A DNA stretch of 64,000 nt from Gammaproteobacteria bacterium. Lineage in GTDB: Bacteria; Pseudomonadota; Gammaproteobacteria; JABHGC01. The position numbers and the translations under genes were made by a program. Below are positions 63,353-64,000 of this stretch, one piece after another. Where the stretch lies: positions 49,491 to 113,490 of the forward strand of contig JALWTS010000048.1 in assembly GCA_027077805.1 (NCBI GenBank), in the 5' to 3' direction. The stretch's first letter is position 1, and the number at the start of each line of letters is the position of its first letter. Under the pieces are notes generated by a model. It was not told where the DNA came from and ran no database searches. It saw only the letters and a program-made list of their open reading frames with translations.

Positions 63353-63850
63353 TTACAGATGTTTTTCCAAAAATTTGGGGAAACGATCAATTAAATAGTC
63401 ATAATCTTCAATGTTTTTATGTTTTGCTAAATATCCCACTGCTTTTTCCCAGGCTTTTTTATAACCATGTTCATCAATGGAAATGCTAGTCGCAACAGGT
63501 TTATTGACAAGACGAGAAACACAACTCACTGAAAAGCATAAGGACGTGTAATTTTTTCCATGTTTGCTATAGCTTTTATTAATGATTTGTATGCCTCTGA
63601 CACCGGTATTATTCCAGCTATTTCGCAGATGTTTAAATTCACTTTCACGCTGACGTTTGTGTTCCTTCTGTTTCTGCTCAAGTTCCTTGTCGTAAGCTAA
63701 AGCCTCCTTACGAATCGCTTCTTTTTCCTTACCAACAATCTTCTTACCATTTTTCTTTAGTGAGTAGTATTTTTGATGTACTACGCCATTAATGGATCGC
63801 CGAGAGCGAAATCCATAAAAACTGTCATTATTAATTAATTTAAGACTCAT
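63353..63850 (-). CDS. uncharacterised protein with AP2-like C-terminal region
   Basis: 165 residues. Two short beta-rich parts flank a charged helix (KEKEAIRKEALAYDKELEQKQ, about 41-70). The second (NTGVRGIQII ... LCFSVSCVSR ... SISIDEHGYKKAWEKAVGYL) has the strand-strand-strand-helix order of AP2-type DNA-binding domains, and the first (FYGFRSRRSINGVVHQKYYS) may be a degenerate copy. AP2-like proteins often belong to mobile elements or homing endonucleases. Assignment is tentative. Bases 63851-64000 beyond it show nothing I can support. Confidence 0.6.
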   Translation of the reverse strand: MSLKLINNDSFYGFRSRRSINGVVHQKYYSLKKNGKKIVGKEKEAIRKEALAYDKELEQKQKEHKRQRESEFKHLRNSWNNTGVRGIQIINKSYSKHGKNYTSLCFSVSCVSRLVNKPVATSISIDEHGYKKAWEKAVGYLAKHKNIEDYDYLIDRFPKFLEKHL

Positions 63851-64000
63851 TTTTTCCTACCGTCGGGTTGTTAATGTAAATATAAAGTTTATTTTCATAT
63901 TAAAATATTTGGTCTACAGTTAATGTTAACCAGTGTTGCTGAAACTAAAAATCAAATACTCAATTTTTTAGTCTCTTTATTTTAAATAATAACATAACAT

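Overview
The window reads as a chromosomal stretch from a low-GC, AT-rich gammaproteobacterium. The evidence is a cbb3 oxidase set with CcoG/H/I/S, FNR, OmpW, and E. coli-like gene neighbourhoods (bamD next to rluD-pgeF; maf next to rng; engB beside a small-RNA-like unit). A Thiotrichales/Beggiatoaceae-type microaerophile is my best guess, from gene content only. Coding density is very high: no stretch over about 220 bases lacks a gene, and I saw no rRNA, tRNA, CRISPR array or insertion sequence.

Layout. 1-8.4 kb: moaA and, on the minus strand, ccoNOQP followed by a small membrane gene, ccoG and ccoH; then ompW and fnr, with FNR boxes between ompW and fnr and just upstream of fnr. 8.4-12.7 kb: a kinase-like/metallophosphoesterase fusion facing a four-gene Roadblock/small-GTPase operon. 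12.7-22.6 kb: hemN-ccoI-ccoS-tandem rhodanese-hybrid histidine kinase-response regulator/kinase-unknown exported protein, closely packed on the plus strand. 22.6-28.7 kb: fructosamine-kinase-like gene, an sRNA candidate, engB, two c-type cytochromes, a DsbA-like protein, a DUF423 protein, a thioredoxin-like protein, an ibaG/BolA gene and an IscR-like regulator without cluster cysteines. 28.7-31.1 kb: two STAS proteins plus a REC-PP2C-kinase (partner switch). 31.1-39.6 kb: an orphan DUF2357-type nuclease, a polysaccharide/LPS cluster (three glycosyltransferases, a polymerase/ligase, a DUF6625 protein) and a divergent Tus-family protein. 39.8-41.6 kb: MazG-like and argH. 41.8-43 kb: GAF histidine kinase. 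43.1-52.9 kb: a compact nine-gene minus-strand unit, rluD-pgeF-rlmH-maf-rng-metalloprotease-HPP/CBS-hydrolase-unknown. 53-60.5 kb: bamD, glnB, a type IV pilin accessory protein, sucCD, DedA, ubiX, FHA protein, purC. 60.5-64 kb: histone-like basic protein, DinG/YoaA helicase and an unknown protein.

How it fits together. The first 25 kb form a microaerobic module: the high-affinity oxidase, its assembly factors (CcoG, H, I, S), oxygen-independent haem synthesis (HemN), c-type electron carriers and the oxygen sensor FNR. Several signalling modules are interspersed: Roadblock/GTPase, partner switch and three sensor kinases. Two short scars look like decayed genes: a mutM remnant at 46.5-46.7 kb and an endonuclease-family remnant after the dsbA-like gene. 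The most unusual items are the Tus-like protein, the cysteine-less IscR homologue with a near-consensus type-2 IscR box upstream, the engB-linked sRNA candidate, and the kinase-phosphoesterase fusion beside the Roadblock operon.
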